A DNA stretch of 64,000 nucleotides from Bin87 sp965208015. GTDB lineage: Bacteria; Chloroflexota; Dehalococcoidia; Lucifugimonadales; UBA3495. The stretch spans positions 372,001 to 436,000 of the forward strand of contig OZ242308.1 in NCBI GenBank assembly GCA_965208015.1. Direction: 5' to 3'. The position numbers and the translations under genes were made by a program. Numbering within the stretch: position 1 is the first letter of the stretch; each line of letters opens with the position of its first letter. The notes beneath the pieces are model-generated. The model was not told the origin of the DNA, did no database searches, and was given only the letters and a program-made list of their open reading frames with translations. Positions 49,245-56,972 of the stretch are shown here, piece after piece.

Positions 49245-50357
49245 TCAATCTCTCCAAACCTCCCGCGCCACCTCCGCCACCAGTTCCAGCTTGCGCCACT
49301 GGTCGTCTTCGGTGAGCAGGTTGCCCGCCGCCGTCGACGCGAAGCCGCACTGTGGGCTCAGGGCCAGCCGATCCAGCGGTACGAACCCGCTGGCCTCCTC
49401 GATGCGCTCCAGCAGGTAGTCCCGCGACTCCACCGCCGCTTCCTTGCTGCTGACCAGGCCCAGCACGACCATCTTGTCATCGGGCATGAACCGCAGCGGC
49501 TCGAAGGTGCCGGCGCGTTCGGTGTCGTACTCCAGCAGGAACCGGTCCACTGCCAGGGAGCCGAACAGCCGCTCGGCGATGGCCTCGTAGCCGCCCTCGG
49601 CGTACCACTTGCTCTGGTTGTTGCCCCGGCAGATGTGCATGGCAATCGTCGCGCCGGGCCGCTGCGCCCCTTCCAGGCAGAAGTTGTCGGCGTTCACCGC
49701 CTCCTCGAACATGGCGTCCGGGTCCTCGCCCAGCTCCCGCAGGTGCTCACGCCAGCGCGGATCGACGTAGTAGCTGTAGCGCGGCGCGTCGATCTGGATG
49801 CAGTCCACTCCGGCGTCCAAAAGCGCGCCAATCTCCGCCTTGATGAAGCCGGCGATCTCCCACAGCAGGTCTGAGCGCGTGGGATAGAACTGGTCCGACA
49901 CGCCGGGCTGGTAGCTGATGGCCGGAAACTGGCTGGGGCTGGGCAGCGTCATTTTCACCGGGCCCGGCGCGTGCTCCTGTAAAAATCCCCGCTGGTTCTC
50001 GGTGAGGCCGCGGACCTGCCGCAGCTTCGCGCCCACCACCTGCCGGGTGCCCTGCTCGGTAGGCTCGCCGCCCGGTCCCTGCCAGACCCGCACCACGGCC
50101 GGCCGCTCCGGCATAACGAAGCCGTCCACCGCCTCGATCAGGTCGTTCTGGAACCCGGTGCGGCGGAACTCGCCGTCGGTGTACACGGAGACGCCGGCGG
50201 CCCGCTGTCGCTCGATGGCATCGAGGATGGCCGCGTCCTCCACGGTGCGCAGTTCGTCCGCGCCCAGCCGGGCCTCCTGGAAAGCGCGGCGAGCCTCATG
50301 GACCGAATTCGGCCGCAGCAAGCTCCCCACGTGGTCAGCTCGGTATGTTTCCGGCAT
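49245..50357 (-). CDS. MetE-like cobalamin-independent methyltransferase (C-terminal type)
   Basis: A 370-residue TIM-barrel protein of the UROD/MetE-C type. It starts 'YRADHVGSLLRP' and shows 'GFQNDLIEAVDGF', the zinc site 'AMHICRGN' (His, Cys), 'RFLLEYDTERAG' (Glu) and the last Cys in 'LALSPQCGFAST'. Unlike full MetE it has only one domain, as in archaeal methionine synthases and in methyltransferases for other thiols, so a methyl donor other than folate is possible. GGAGG stands before the ATG. Confidence 0.88.
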   Translation of the reverse strand: MPETYRADHVGSLLRPNSVHEARRAFQEARLGADELRTVEDAAILDAIERQRAAGVSVYTDGEFRRTGFQNDLIEAVDGFVMPERPAVVRVWQGPGGEPTEQGTRQVVGAKLRQVRGLTENQRGFLQEHAPGPVKMTLPSPSQFPAISYQPGVSDQFYPTRSDLLWEIAGFIKAEIGALLDAGVDCIQIDAPRYSYYVDPRWREHLRELGEDPDAMFEEAVNADNFCLEGAQRPGATIAMHICRGNNQSKWYAEGGYEAIAERLFGSLAVDRFLLEYDTERAGTFEPLRFMPDDKMVVLGLVSSKEAAVESRDYLLERIEEASGFVPLDRLALSPQCGFASTAAGNLLTEDDQWRKLELVAEVAREVWRD

Positions 50358-50419
50358 TGGCTTTCCCTCCTGAACCGATGACCGTTATACCCGGAGTAGG
50401 TGCCGACGCACCAATTGAC

Positions 50420-51061
50420 CTACTCGTCGAGGAACTTCTCCCCCCACTTGTCCAGGTACACCACGTCGGACAGCGGACCCCGGCGCACCGGTCCGAAGTT
50501 GCCCATGGGGTAGCCGATGGGCAGGATGGCGTAGGAGTGGACGCCGGGAGGCAGGCCCAGGATATCCTCCACCTCCTTCTCGTGGCGCAGGTGCCGGCTG
50601 GTCAGCGTTGAGCCGAGGCCCAAGGCGCGAGCGGCCAGCAGCATGTTCTGCACCGCCGGGTAGATGGACGCGCCGGCTGATCTCGACGGCGGCTCGGCCC
50701 CATCGTCCTGGCAGGCCACGATCCACACCGGCGCCTCATGGTAGTGCTCGGTCAGGTACTCCACGGCGTCGTGCTGCCGGCGGTACCGCCCCGGGCTGGA
50801 GCCGGGAGGCGGCTCGCTGCCCCGGTAGCGCGGGCCGACCACCTCGTCAAAGGCCTTCTGGTACCACTTCTGCACCTGCTCCTTGATGCTGCGGTCCTTG
50901 ACGACCAGGAACCGCCAGCGCTGGTTGGCCCCGCCGTTGGCGGCCCACTGCCCGGCCTGCAGGATGCGATGTATCAGCTCGTCGGGTACCGGGTCCGGCT
51001 TGAGCCGGCGCATGGCCCGCGTGGTGTGCATGATGTGAAAAAGCTCGGTGGATTCCGTCAT
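50420..51061 (-). CDS. Nitroreductase-family protein
   Basis: A 213-residue FMN-dependent nitroreductase: 'HTTRAMRRLKPDPVPDELI' near 13-31, 'ANGGANQRWRFLVV' near 42-55 (FMN contacts), 'SAGASIYPAVQNMLLAARALGLGSTLT' across about 130-156. GGAGG lies 8 bases before the ATG at 51061. It reduces nitro groups, quinones or unsaturated ketones with NAD(P)H; the substrate is unknown. Separated from the hydratase gene by a repeat. Confidence 0.88.
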   Translation of the reverse strand: MTESTELFHIMHTTRAMRRLKPDPVPDELIHRILQAGQWAANGGANQRWRFLVVKDRSIKEQVQKWYQKAFDEVVGPRYRGSEPPPGSSPGRYRRQHDAVEYLTEHYHEAPVWIVACQDDGAEPPSRSAGASIYPAVQNMLLAARALGLGSTLTSRHLRHEKEVEDILGLPPGVHSYAILPIGYPMGNFGPVRRGPLSDVVYLDKWGEKFLDE

Positions 51062-51079
51062 TGCATGTACCTCCTTGTT

Positions 51080-51177
51080 CCCTCTCCCTTGATGGGAGAG
51101 GGTTAGGGTGAGGGTGAAAACGTTATCAGTAGAGGCTGCCCCCTCACCCCAACCCCTCTCCCGCAAGGGGAGAGGGG
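51080..51177. repeat. CCCTCTCCC-type palindromic repeat
   Basis: CCCTCTCCC/GGGAGAGGG hairpin plus TTAGGGTGAGGG, mirrored on the other side by CCCTCACCCC and CCCTCTCCC/GGGGAGAGG. A common intergenic repeat in bacteria. Lies between the hydratase stop and the nitroreductase start. Confidence 0.75.
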
Positions 51178-51179
51178 CT

Positions 51180-51971
51180 TTAAAACTGCGGTGGTCGCTT
51201 TTCCAGGAACGCGCTCATGGCCTCGTGCGGGTACGGCGTGGCGAACCCCAGGGCAAAGGCCTTGATGGTGTACTCCGCCGACTCCGCCTCGCCCAGCTCC
51301 AGCCACTTGGCTACGATGTCCTTCTGTGATGCAAGCACGGGTCGGGCCATGCCCAGGAACTCCCGCGCCGTGGCCAGCGCCCTTTCGTGTACTTGCTCGT
51401 GTCCAACCACCTGGTCGACCAGGCCGATGCGATGCGCCTCGGCGGCGTCCACGATCTCGCCGGTGAGCAGCATCTTTCGCGCCCTGCCCAAGCCCACCGT
51501 CGGCGGCAGCAACGACGCCTCGATCACCGAGGGCAGGCCCACCCGCACTTCCGGCAAACCGAAGATCGCGTCGGCGGATGCGATGCGGATGTCGGCGGCC
51601 AGGGCTAACTCCAGCGCGCCGCCCAGGCACGGCCCCTGTATCGCCGCCACCACCGGCACGGGCACGTCCACGAGGATGCGCGCCGCCCGGTGCAGGCTGC
51701 GGATGAATTGCTCCGCCGTCCGCGGGTTGAGGTCCTTCATCTCGCGCAGGTCCACGCCGGCTGAAAACGCCCGCTCGCCGGCGCCGCGCAGCACGATCGC
51801 CCGCACCGACGTATCGCCGCCGCACTCCTCGACCCGCTCCCGCAGCTCCCGGAACACCTCCGGCCCCAGCAGGTTCAGGTGGGTGCGACCGTGTATGGAC
51901 AGGGTGGCAATGCCGTCCTGCTGTGCGACGGATACTCCGGTGGCCGAATCGAACTCTCGCGAGTTATCCAC
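51180..51971 (-). CDS. Enoyl-CoA hydratase/isomerase family protein
   Basis: A 263-residue crotonase-fold protein. 'GAGERAFSAGVDLREM' near 63-78 forms the CoA-thioester oxyanion region, 'AAIQGPCLGGALELALAADI' near 107-126 the second, then the C-terminal 'TGEIVDAAEAHRIGLVDQVV'. The catalytic Glu pair common in hydratases is partly changed ('GLPEVRVGLPS' keeps one Glu), so an isomerase is also possible. GTG at 51971, overlapping the previous stop by 8 bases, is preferred over an ATG at 52013 that lacks a ribosome site. Confidence 0.85.
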   Translation of the reverse strand: MDNSREFDSATGVSVAQQDGIATLSIHGRTHLNLLGPEVFRELRERVEECGGDTSVRAIVLRGAGERAFSAGVDLREMKDLNPRTAEQFIRSLHRAARILVDVPVPVVAAIQGPCLGGALELALAADIRIASADAIFGLPEVRVGLPSVIEASLLPPTVGLGRARKMLLTGEIVDAAEAHRIGLVDQVVGHEQVHERALATAREFLGMARPVLASQKDIVAKWLELGEAESAEYTIKAFALGFATPYPHEAMSAFLEKRPPQF

Positions 51972-52224
51972 TTGTCCCAACCTTTGACACCCTATGTTTA
52001 GCCAGGACTGCATCCACGAAAGGCTTGAGCACCAGCTCAGTGCATTCTATGTATAGCCCAACTACTTCGCACTCGTTTTCCTGGTCGTAAAAAACCACTA
52101 CGTCTTTGGCGACGTTATCTCCTTCTCCCAACGGCTTGCCGTTGGTGACGTAAAGCGTCTCCGTCTCTGGATAATACTTCACCAGAGGTTGGGATTCTTG
52201 ATGGTTCACAGTTGATTGAGTCAT
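51964..52224 (-). CDS. DUF2283-family small protein
   Basis: An 86-residue protein with the DUF2283 pattern 'YYPETETLYVTNG' and later 'VVVFYDQENECEVVGLYIEC', a compact beta fold often encoded next to DUF4258 proteins in toxin-antitoxin-like pairs. None is seen here; the hydratase gene overlaps its end instead. Function unknown. Confidence 0.7.
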   Translation of the reverse strand: MTQSTVNHQESQPLVKYYPETETLYVTNGKPLGEGDNVAKDVVVFYDQENECEVVGLYIECTELVLKPFVDAVLAKHRVSKVGTSG

Positions 52225-52260
52225 GGGGATCCTTGGCAGGTGTTAGAGCCTGTTCACATT

Positions 52261-52366
52261 TACCGTCATTCCGGCGAAAGCCAGAATCCAGAGAGTGTAC
52301 AACAAGGGCAACGTGCCTATTGCAACGGTTTTCCTGGGCTCCTGCTTTCGCCGGAACGACGGTGTG
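52261..52366. repeat. Inverted pair of GTCATTCCGGCGAAAG repeats
   Basis: Left copy at 52261-52292 (ACCGTCATTCCGGCGAAAG) and inverted right copy at 52334-52366, about 40 bases apart. Matches the intergenic motif also seen at 61493. Confidence 0.75.
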
Positions 52367-52388
52367 ATTTTCAAAATATCAACACGAC

Positions 52389-53216
52389 CTAGTCGCTCGC
52401 CCCAGCAGCCGCCGCCACCGGCTCCGGCGCGGCCGCTGCGACCGCGCTCTCGATGAACCGCAGGACCTCGAAGTTGAAGATGTCCGGCTTCTCGAAGTAG
52501 ACCGAGTGGCCGGCCTCCGGCACCCGCAGCAGCCTGGCTCCGGGGACGGCCCGCACGCCGGCCTCGATGACCTGCGGCGGCGAGATCTGGTCATCCTCGC
52601 CCACGAAGAACAGGGTGGGAACCTTGAGGTTCGCCAGTTGCTCCGTGCTGGGCCCGGTTGCCGTGCCGCCCGGCGGCGTATGGCGCGGCGGGTTGGTGCG
52701 CGACACCTGGAGGTACAGGTTGGCCAGGTTGGGCTGACGCTGCACGAACAGCGGCGCCACCGCCCGGTAGCCGATATCGCCGCTGGCCGCCGGGTTGTTG
52801 GCCTGTTTCTCGGCCCAGATGCGTTGCTGCTCCAGCACCTCCGGCACGTTCATGCCGCCCACGGTGTCGGCCATCACCAGGCTCTTGACCCGGTGGGGAT
52901 GCGCCACGGCAAATCCCAGCATCGTCCGGCCGCCCATGGACTGTGCCACCAGGTGTGCCGACTCGATGCCCAGGTGGTCCAGCAGTCCGCGCAGGTCGTC
53001 GACGAAGGAGTTCATCCCCGGACCGTTGGGCTCGTCGTACGAATGGCCGAACCCGCGGTGGTCGAAGGTCACGCACCGGTACCGCTGGGAGAAGAAGGGT
53101 ATCTGCTGCCACCAGCTCAGCAGGTTGCCGCCGGCGCCGTGGGCGAACACGATGGCGTCGCCCTCGCCGTAGCTCTGGTAGTGCAGGTCAATTCCGTTGA
53201 TTCGCGCGCTGCTCAC
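52389..53216 (-). CDS. Alpha/beta hydrolase
   Basis: A 275-residue hydrolase: 'FAHGAGGNLLSWW' near 24-36 (oxyanion), 'HLVAQSMGGRTML' with the nucleophile Ser near 97, 'TLFFVGEDDQISPP' with the Asp, and 'VPEAGHSVYFEKP' with the His. The start is GTG at 53216, with AGAGG before it. Related proteins include carboxylesterases and C-C hydrolases. No neighbour fixes the substrate. Confidence 0.88.
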   Translation of the reverse strand: MSSARINGIDLHYQSYGEGDAIVFAHGAGGNLLSWWQQIPFFSQRYRCVTFDHRGFGHSYDEPNGPGMNSFVDDLRGLLDHLGIESAHLVAQSMGGRTMLGFAVAHPHRVKSLVMADTVGGMNVPEVLEQQRIWAEKQANNPAASGDIGYRAVAPLFVQRQPNLANLYLQVSRTNPPRHTPPGGTATGPSTEQLANLKVPTLFFVGEDDQISPPQVIEAGVRAVPGARLLRVPEAGHSVYFEKPDIFNFEVLRFIESAVAAAAPEPVAAAAGASD

Positions 53217-53462
53217 GTTGCACCTCTGCGGAGTGTCGGGACGGTTTGGTGTCGCTGTTGACTGCCCACAAGTTTGGCACCGCCGGCGCGGCGTGGCAAT
53301 CCCGTGGTCGGAATATCAGCACGGTCCGCGCTCCCGATCACGATAGCGGTTCATAATAATCGCCATCATTCTGTATGCCTTGTGCGCATAATCACAAAAG
53401 GCGTAAAATGTGCGGCGTTGCGCAACGGCTATCGTCGCGTTGCGCCGTTTTTCTTAATTGCC

Positions 53463-54818
53463 ATGTCCAGCAACTCTGCACCGTCCGCCGGGCGCCGCTT
53501 CGGGATTCTGCCGTCCAACATTTACTACGGATGGTACATCGTCGGCATCACCGGCTTCGTGATGACCATCGCCACGGTGCCGATGTTCCACGCCATGACC
53601 CTGTGGGCGGTGGCGTTGGAAACCCAGTTCGGCTGGAAACGCGGTGCTCTGTCCATGGCCCTGACCCTCACGCGGATCGAAGGGGGCCTGATGGGCCCCA
53701 TAGAAGGCTACCTCACCGACAAGCTGGGTGGCCGCAAGATGGTGTTGATCGGCTTCATCATCCTGGGCTTCGGGTTCCTGGCCTTCTCCCAGATCGGGGC
53801 CGAATTCTGGCCGGTTTCGCCCCTTTACACCTTCTACTTCGCCTTCATGATCATGGCGCTGGGCCAGGGCATGGGCAGCTGGGTGCCCATGATGACCACC
53901 ATCAACAACTGGTTCTCCCGGCGCATGGCCTCGGCAATGGGCTGGGCCAACTGGATCAGCCGGGGCGGCGCTTTGATTGTCGTGCCTCTCATCGGACTTG
54001 GCATCGGCAGCGCCATCGGGTGGCAGGGCACGGCGCTGATTATCGCCATCGTGGTGTTCGTCTCCGCTTTCCCGCTGACGTATTTCATCCGCAATCAGCC
54101 GGAGGACATGGGCCTCCAGGTGGATGGGGAGGCCGCGTCCACGTCCCGATCCCAGGGTGGTCAGCGCGGTTCGTCCGCGCCCCAGGGCTTGACCGCCCAG
54201 CAGGCCGTGCGCACCTCGGCATTCTGGCTCATCGCCGTGGGTCACGGCCTGACCAGCATGATAATCCTGGCCATCATGACCCACTTGGGCCTGTTTTTGC
54301 ACGACGCCGGATTCGGCGGGCACACCGCGTGGGTGGTGACCACCTACACCTTTGTGGCCATGTGGGCGCAGCTCATCGGCGGCTACGTCGGCGACCGGTT
54401 CCCCAAGCGCGTCAGCATCTTCATTTTCACCACCATCCAGGCCGGCGCGGTGGTCCTGTTGACCTTCAGCACCCACCTCTGGATGTTCTATGCTTTCGCC
54501 GTGACTTTCGGCTTCGGATTCGGCGGCCGGAACCCACTGACCACCTCCATCCGGGGCGAATACTTCGGCCGGGGCAATTTCGGCAAGATCCTGGGCATCA
54601 GCACCATCCCGATGAACATTCTGCTGCTGGCGGCCAGCCCCTTCGCCGGATACATGTACGACTGGCAGGAGTCCTACACCGTGGCATTCCTGGTGCTGTC
54701 GGGTTTCAACTTCCTGGGCGGCATCTGCTTCCTGTTCGCCAAGCGCCCCCAGATCCCGACCGCGCCCGCTGCCTCGCCCCGCGTCCCCGCCCCGGCTCCG
54801 GCAGGCGGCGATTCGTAA
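53463..54818 (+). CDS. MFS transporter
   Basis: A 451-residue major facilitator with twelve membrane segments. After the start 'MSSNSAPSAGRRFG' come 'YYGWYIVGITGFVMT', a cytoplasmic loop 'GYLTDKLGGRKMVL' (the family D-x3-G-R-x3 motif between TM2 and TM3), and 'GGYVGDRFPKRVSI' in the second half. It resembles the oxalate/formate and nitrate/monocarboxylate branch. ATG at 53463 is chosen because no ribosome site supports earlier starts. Confidence 0.9.
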   Translation: MSSNSAPSAGRRFGILPSNIYYGWYIVGITGFVMTIATVPMFHAMTLWAVALETQFGWKRGALSMALTLTRIEGGLMGPIEGYLTDKLGGRKMVLIGFIILGFGFLAFSQIGAEFWPVSPLYTFYFAFMIMALGQGMGSWVPMMTTINNWFSRRMASAMGWANWISRGGALIVVPLIGLGIGSAIGWQGTALIIAIVVFVSAFPLTYFIRNQPEDMGLQVDGEAASTSRSQGGQRGSSAPQGLTAQQAVRTSAFWLIAVGHGLTSMIILAIMTHLGLFLHDAGFGGHTAWVVTTYTFVAMWAQLIGGYVGDRFPKRVSIFIFTTIQAGAVVLLTFSTHLWMFYAFAVTFGFGFGGRNPLTTSIRGEYFGRGNFGKILGISTIPMNILLLAASPFAGYMYDWQESYTVAFLVLSGFNFLGGICFLFAKRPQIPTAPAASPRVPAPAPAGGDS

Positions 54819-54837
54819 GGCACCCGCTGGTCATGTT

Positions 54838-54947
54838 GTCAGAAGCAGGATTTTCAAGATTCAAGGATTATCAGGATTGGAACCGTTCTGTGATGGGGCT
54901 CTCCCAATCCTGCTCAATCATAAAATCCTGTAAATCCTGATTCTGAC
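54838..54947. repeat. Palindromic repeat family A, copy 6
   Basis: A 110-base palindrome, left end GTCAGAAGCAGGATTTTC, right end AAATCCTGATTCTGAC. It lies between the MFS gene and its downstream terminator. Confidence 0.9.
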
Positions 54948-54951
54948 GATT

Positions 54952-54990
54952 TACGCAAGAGGGCGGGTTCCAAACCCGCCCTCTTGCGTA
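54952..54990. terminator. Bidirectional hairpin between MFS and cyclophilin genes
   Basis: A perfect 18-bp stem with a 3-base loop (CCA): ACGCAAGAGGGCGGG against CCCGCCCTCTTGCGT. It lies between two convergent genes. No T run is present. Confidence 0.75.
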
Positions 54991-55011
54991 TCGGGTTGGT
55001 GTCGTTGCCTC

Positions 55012-55548
55012 CTAGCCCAGGTCGGTCTCGGTGATCTCGATGTTGTGGATCGCCAGGCGTTCCGTGGGCTGGGAGTTTTCGCCGCTGCGGCTCTGCCGGA
55101 CCGGCGAGGTGGCCAGCGCGTCGAGCACGTCGTCGCCCTCGGTCAGCGTCCCGAAGATGGTGTAGTTGGGCGGCAGGCCCACGTCGGCGCCGTGGACGAT
55201 GAACCACTGGCTCCCGTTGGTGTTGGGGCCGGCGTTGGCCATGGCCAGCGTGCCCCGGGTGTAGGAGCGGGTTACTTCCTCGTCGCGGAAGCGGTAGCCG
55301 GGCCCGCCGGTGCCGTCGCCCCGGGGGCATCCGCCCTGGATCATGAACCCGTTGATGACCCGGTGGAACTGGTTGTCCTCGTAGAACCCCTCCCGAGCCA
55401 GGAAGACGAAGTTGTTAACGGTGAGGGGAGCCACTTCCGACAGCAGCTCGATGGTCATGTCGCCCTTGTCGGTCTTGATGATGGCGTGGTAGCGCTTGGT
55501 GCCCTCGATGACGAGACCGGGCGGGTTCTGGTATTGCTGGGGGGGCAT
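55012..55548 (-). CDS. Peptidyl-prolyl cis-trans isomerase, cyclophilin type
   Basis: A 178-residue cyclophilin. 'VNNFVFLAREGFYEDNQFHRV' (residues about 43-63), 'FMIQGGCPRGDGTGGPGY' and 'GTLAMANAGPNTNGSQWFIV' hold the active-site Arg, Phe, Gln-Gly and Ala-Asn residues. No signal peptide, so it works in the cytoplasm on prolyl bonds during folding. Confidence 0.93.
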   Translation of the reverse strand: MPPQQYQNPPGLVIEGTKRYHAIIKTDKGDMTIELLSEVAPLTVNNFVFLAREGFYEDNQFHRVINGFMIQGGCPRGDGTGGPGYRFRDEEVTRSYTRGTLAMANAGPNTNGSQWFIVHGADVGLPPNYTIFGTLTEGDDVLDALATSPVRQSRSGENSQPTERLAIHNIEITETDLG

Positions 55549-55667
55549 TGAGTGTCTCCTGATGGTCGTGGAGTGGATAAGTCCCGCCGATTATACCCCA
55601 CCGCCGGCGGCGATCTCTGGCGTTGCCCGCGTCTTGATACATAGCACGTAGTCGCATCGGTCGAATT

Positions 55668-55675
55668 GGTATAAT
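55668..55675 (+). promoter_or_regulatory. Extended -10 promoter for the RusA/HEPN module
   Basis: TGG-TATAAT ending at 55675, about 50 bases before the ATG at 55727. No convincing -35. Confidence 0.45.
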
Positions 55676-55726
55676 TCGCGTAACTCTCAGAGTGTGCATA
55701 AGCAACGTGCACAAGGTACTTGAACC

Positions 55727-55855
55727 ATGGTCGCTGCTCGAGATAATGAATATTTGATCGGTTTGGTAAATGAGCTCCGCAAATTGCCGCAAGGGGCGCA
55801 CGGTAGCATGACCCTGGCTCTGAGTTTGGCCGCCGCGCTGTTGCTGCTACGATAG
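55727..55855 (+). CDS. Small protein (42 residues) leading a nuclease module
   Basis: A 42-residue frame: 'MVAARDNEYLIGLVNELRK' then a short, Ala/Leu-rich hydrophobic end. It ends 2 bases before the RusA-like gene's start codon. The tight spacing and shared promoter suggest it is translated. It could be a leader peptide or a small antitoxin-like protein. Not recognised. Confidence 0.45.
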   Translation: MVAARDNEYLIGLVNELRKLPQGAHGSMTLALSLAAALLLLR

Positions 55856-55857
55856 CG

Positions 55858-56259
55858 ATGTTGCCCTTCGAGTTCGTAATTTACCGTTCTCCCGTGTCGC
55901 AGCAGGCCCGCCGTCGGGAGTTGGTCAGGCAATGGACACAAGAAGTGCGTAACGCCGCCGCCGGGCTCTGGCGTGGGCAGCCTGCCGTTGACGGCGCGCT
56001 GGCGGTGTCGATTACCCACCTCTTTGACCGCGCCGATCTGGACGTTGACAATATGCCCAAACCGATTCTGGACGCGTTGAAGGGGCTAGTCTATTCCGAC
56101 GATGCCGCCGTAACCGACCTGACTTGCCGCAAACGCAATCTTAAAGACGATCCCCAAATATCCAATGCTTCGCCCATCCTGCGCCAATCCCTGAACCGCA
56201 ACGCTGAGTTCGTGCATGTGCTTATCGACGACGCGCCGCTACGGGAGGTCAATTTCTGA
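55858..56259 (+). CDS. RusA-family endonuclease
   Basis: A 133-residue protein with the RusA Holliday junction resolvase pattern: 'DLDVDNMPKPILDALKGLVYSDD' (residues 60-82) includes acidic residues Asp62, Asp64 and Asp81/82 at the spacing of the active site, and conserved Lys68. RusA is usually a phage-derived resolvase of branched DNA. It overlaps the downstream gene by one base (TGATG). Confidence 0.8.
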   Translation: MLPFEFVIYRSPVSQQARRRELVRQWTQEVRNAAAGLWRGQPAVDGALAVSITHLFDRADLDVDNMPKPILDALKGLVYSDDAAVTDLTCRKRNLKDDPQISNASPILRQSLNRNAEFVHVLIDDAPLREVNF

Positions 56260-56963
56260 TGGAAGACATAGCTATCAGCGAAAGGCAATTCGTCGCCAAG
56301 AAGGCGGCTGAGTACCGCAGCCGGGGCTATGAAGTGTTCCAGGAAATCCCCTTGGACTTTATGCCCGGATTCATTGCCGATTTGGTGGTTCGCAAAGACG
56401 GCGAAACCAGAGTGATTGAGGTAAAAACCAGAACGTCGCTTGCCGTCACTCCGCAAATGACGGAACTGGCAGAAGCCATCAGCGCCAGGCCCGGTTGGAG
56501 TTTCGACCTGCTGCTGGTTGGTGAACCGGAGCGTCTGGACGCGCCGGAAAGCGCGCAGCCTTTCACGGAGAGCCACATAGGCCGACGCATCAACCAGGCG
56601 GAAAAAGTTTTAGCCATGGGATTCGCCGAGGCCGCCTTTCTGCTGGCCTGGTCAGCCTGCGAAGCAGCCGTTAGAGCGTTGGCGGCCGCGGAAGGTGTGG
56701 AAATCAGGCGCGCCACTCATTCCGGCTACATCCTGGGCCAAGCGGTCTATCACGGCGCAATTTCAAGAAACGACGACGCTTATCTGTCCGATATGCTGGC
56801 TTATCGCAACGCCATCGTCCACGGATTCGACGTTCCTGACTTTGACGATGAACGGGCCAGAGAGCTGATTGCCGCCGCCAGGAAGTTGCTGCAGGCCAGC
56901 GCGGACTCCGAGCCAGAACAGCCGGCTGACATCCTGGCCGTGCCGGACGCGCGCCAGCATTAG
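56259..56963 (+). CDS. Fusion of PD-(D/E)XK nuclease-like and HEPN domains
   Basis: A 234-residue protein. Residues about 1-60 look like a restriction-endonuclease-type fold: 'GFIADLVVRKDGETRVIEVKTR' contains Asp41 and the Glu54-x-Lys56 pair. Residues about 105-210 form a helical HEPN domain: 'FLLAWSACEAAVRAL', then 'RNAIVHGF' with Arg183 and His188 (R-x4-H). HEPN domains of this type cut RNA; the fused front domain would cut or bind DNA or a structured nucleic acid. This combination with an overlapping RusA gene looks like a conflict or repair module. Translation is coupled to the RusA gene. Confidence 0.72.
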   Translation: MEDIAISERQFVAKKAAEYRSRGYEVFQEIPLDFMPGFIADLVVRKDGETRVIEVKTRTSLAVTPQMTELAEAISARPGWSFDLLLVGEPERLDAPESAQPFTESHIGRRINQAEKVLAMGFAEAAFLLAWSACEAAVRALAAAEGVEIRRATHSGYILGQAVYHGAISRNDDAYLSDMLAYRNAIVHGFDVPDFDDERARELIAAARKLLQASADSEPEQPADILAVPDARQH

Positions 56964-56972
56964 GAGTGCACC

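Noticed and set aside
49200..50420. Cobalamin or SAM riboswitch before the MetE-like gene
   Set aside because: I looked upstream of 50357 for a long structured leader; the gap to the nitroreductase gene is only about 60 bases.
53375..54940. Long plus-strand open frame overlapping the MFS gene
   Set aside because: It is a shifted frame of the MFS gene, rich in His, Arg and Pro with no domain; the MFS frame has twelve membrane spans and a family motif.
55858..56963. Prophage segment suggested by RusA
   Set aside because: No integrase, terminase, capsid or lysis gene is present near it.
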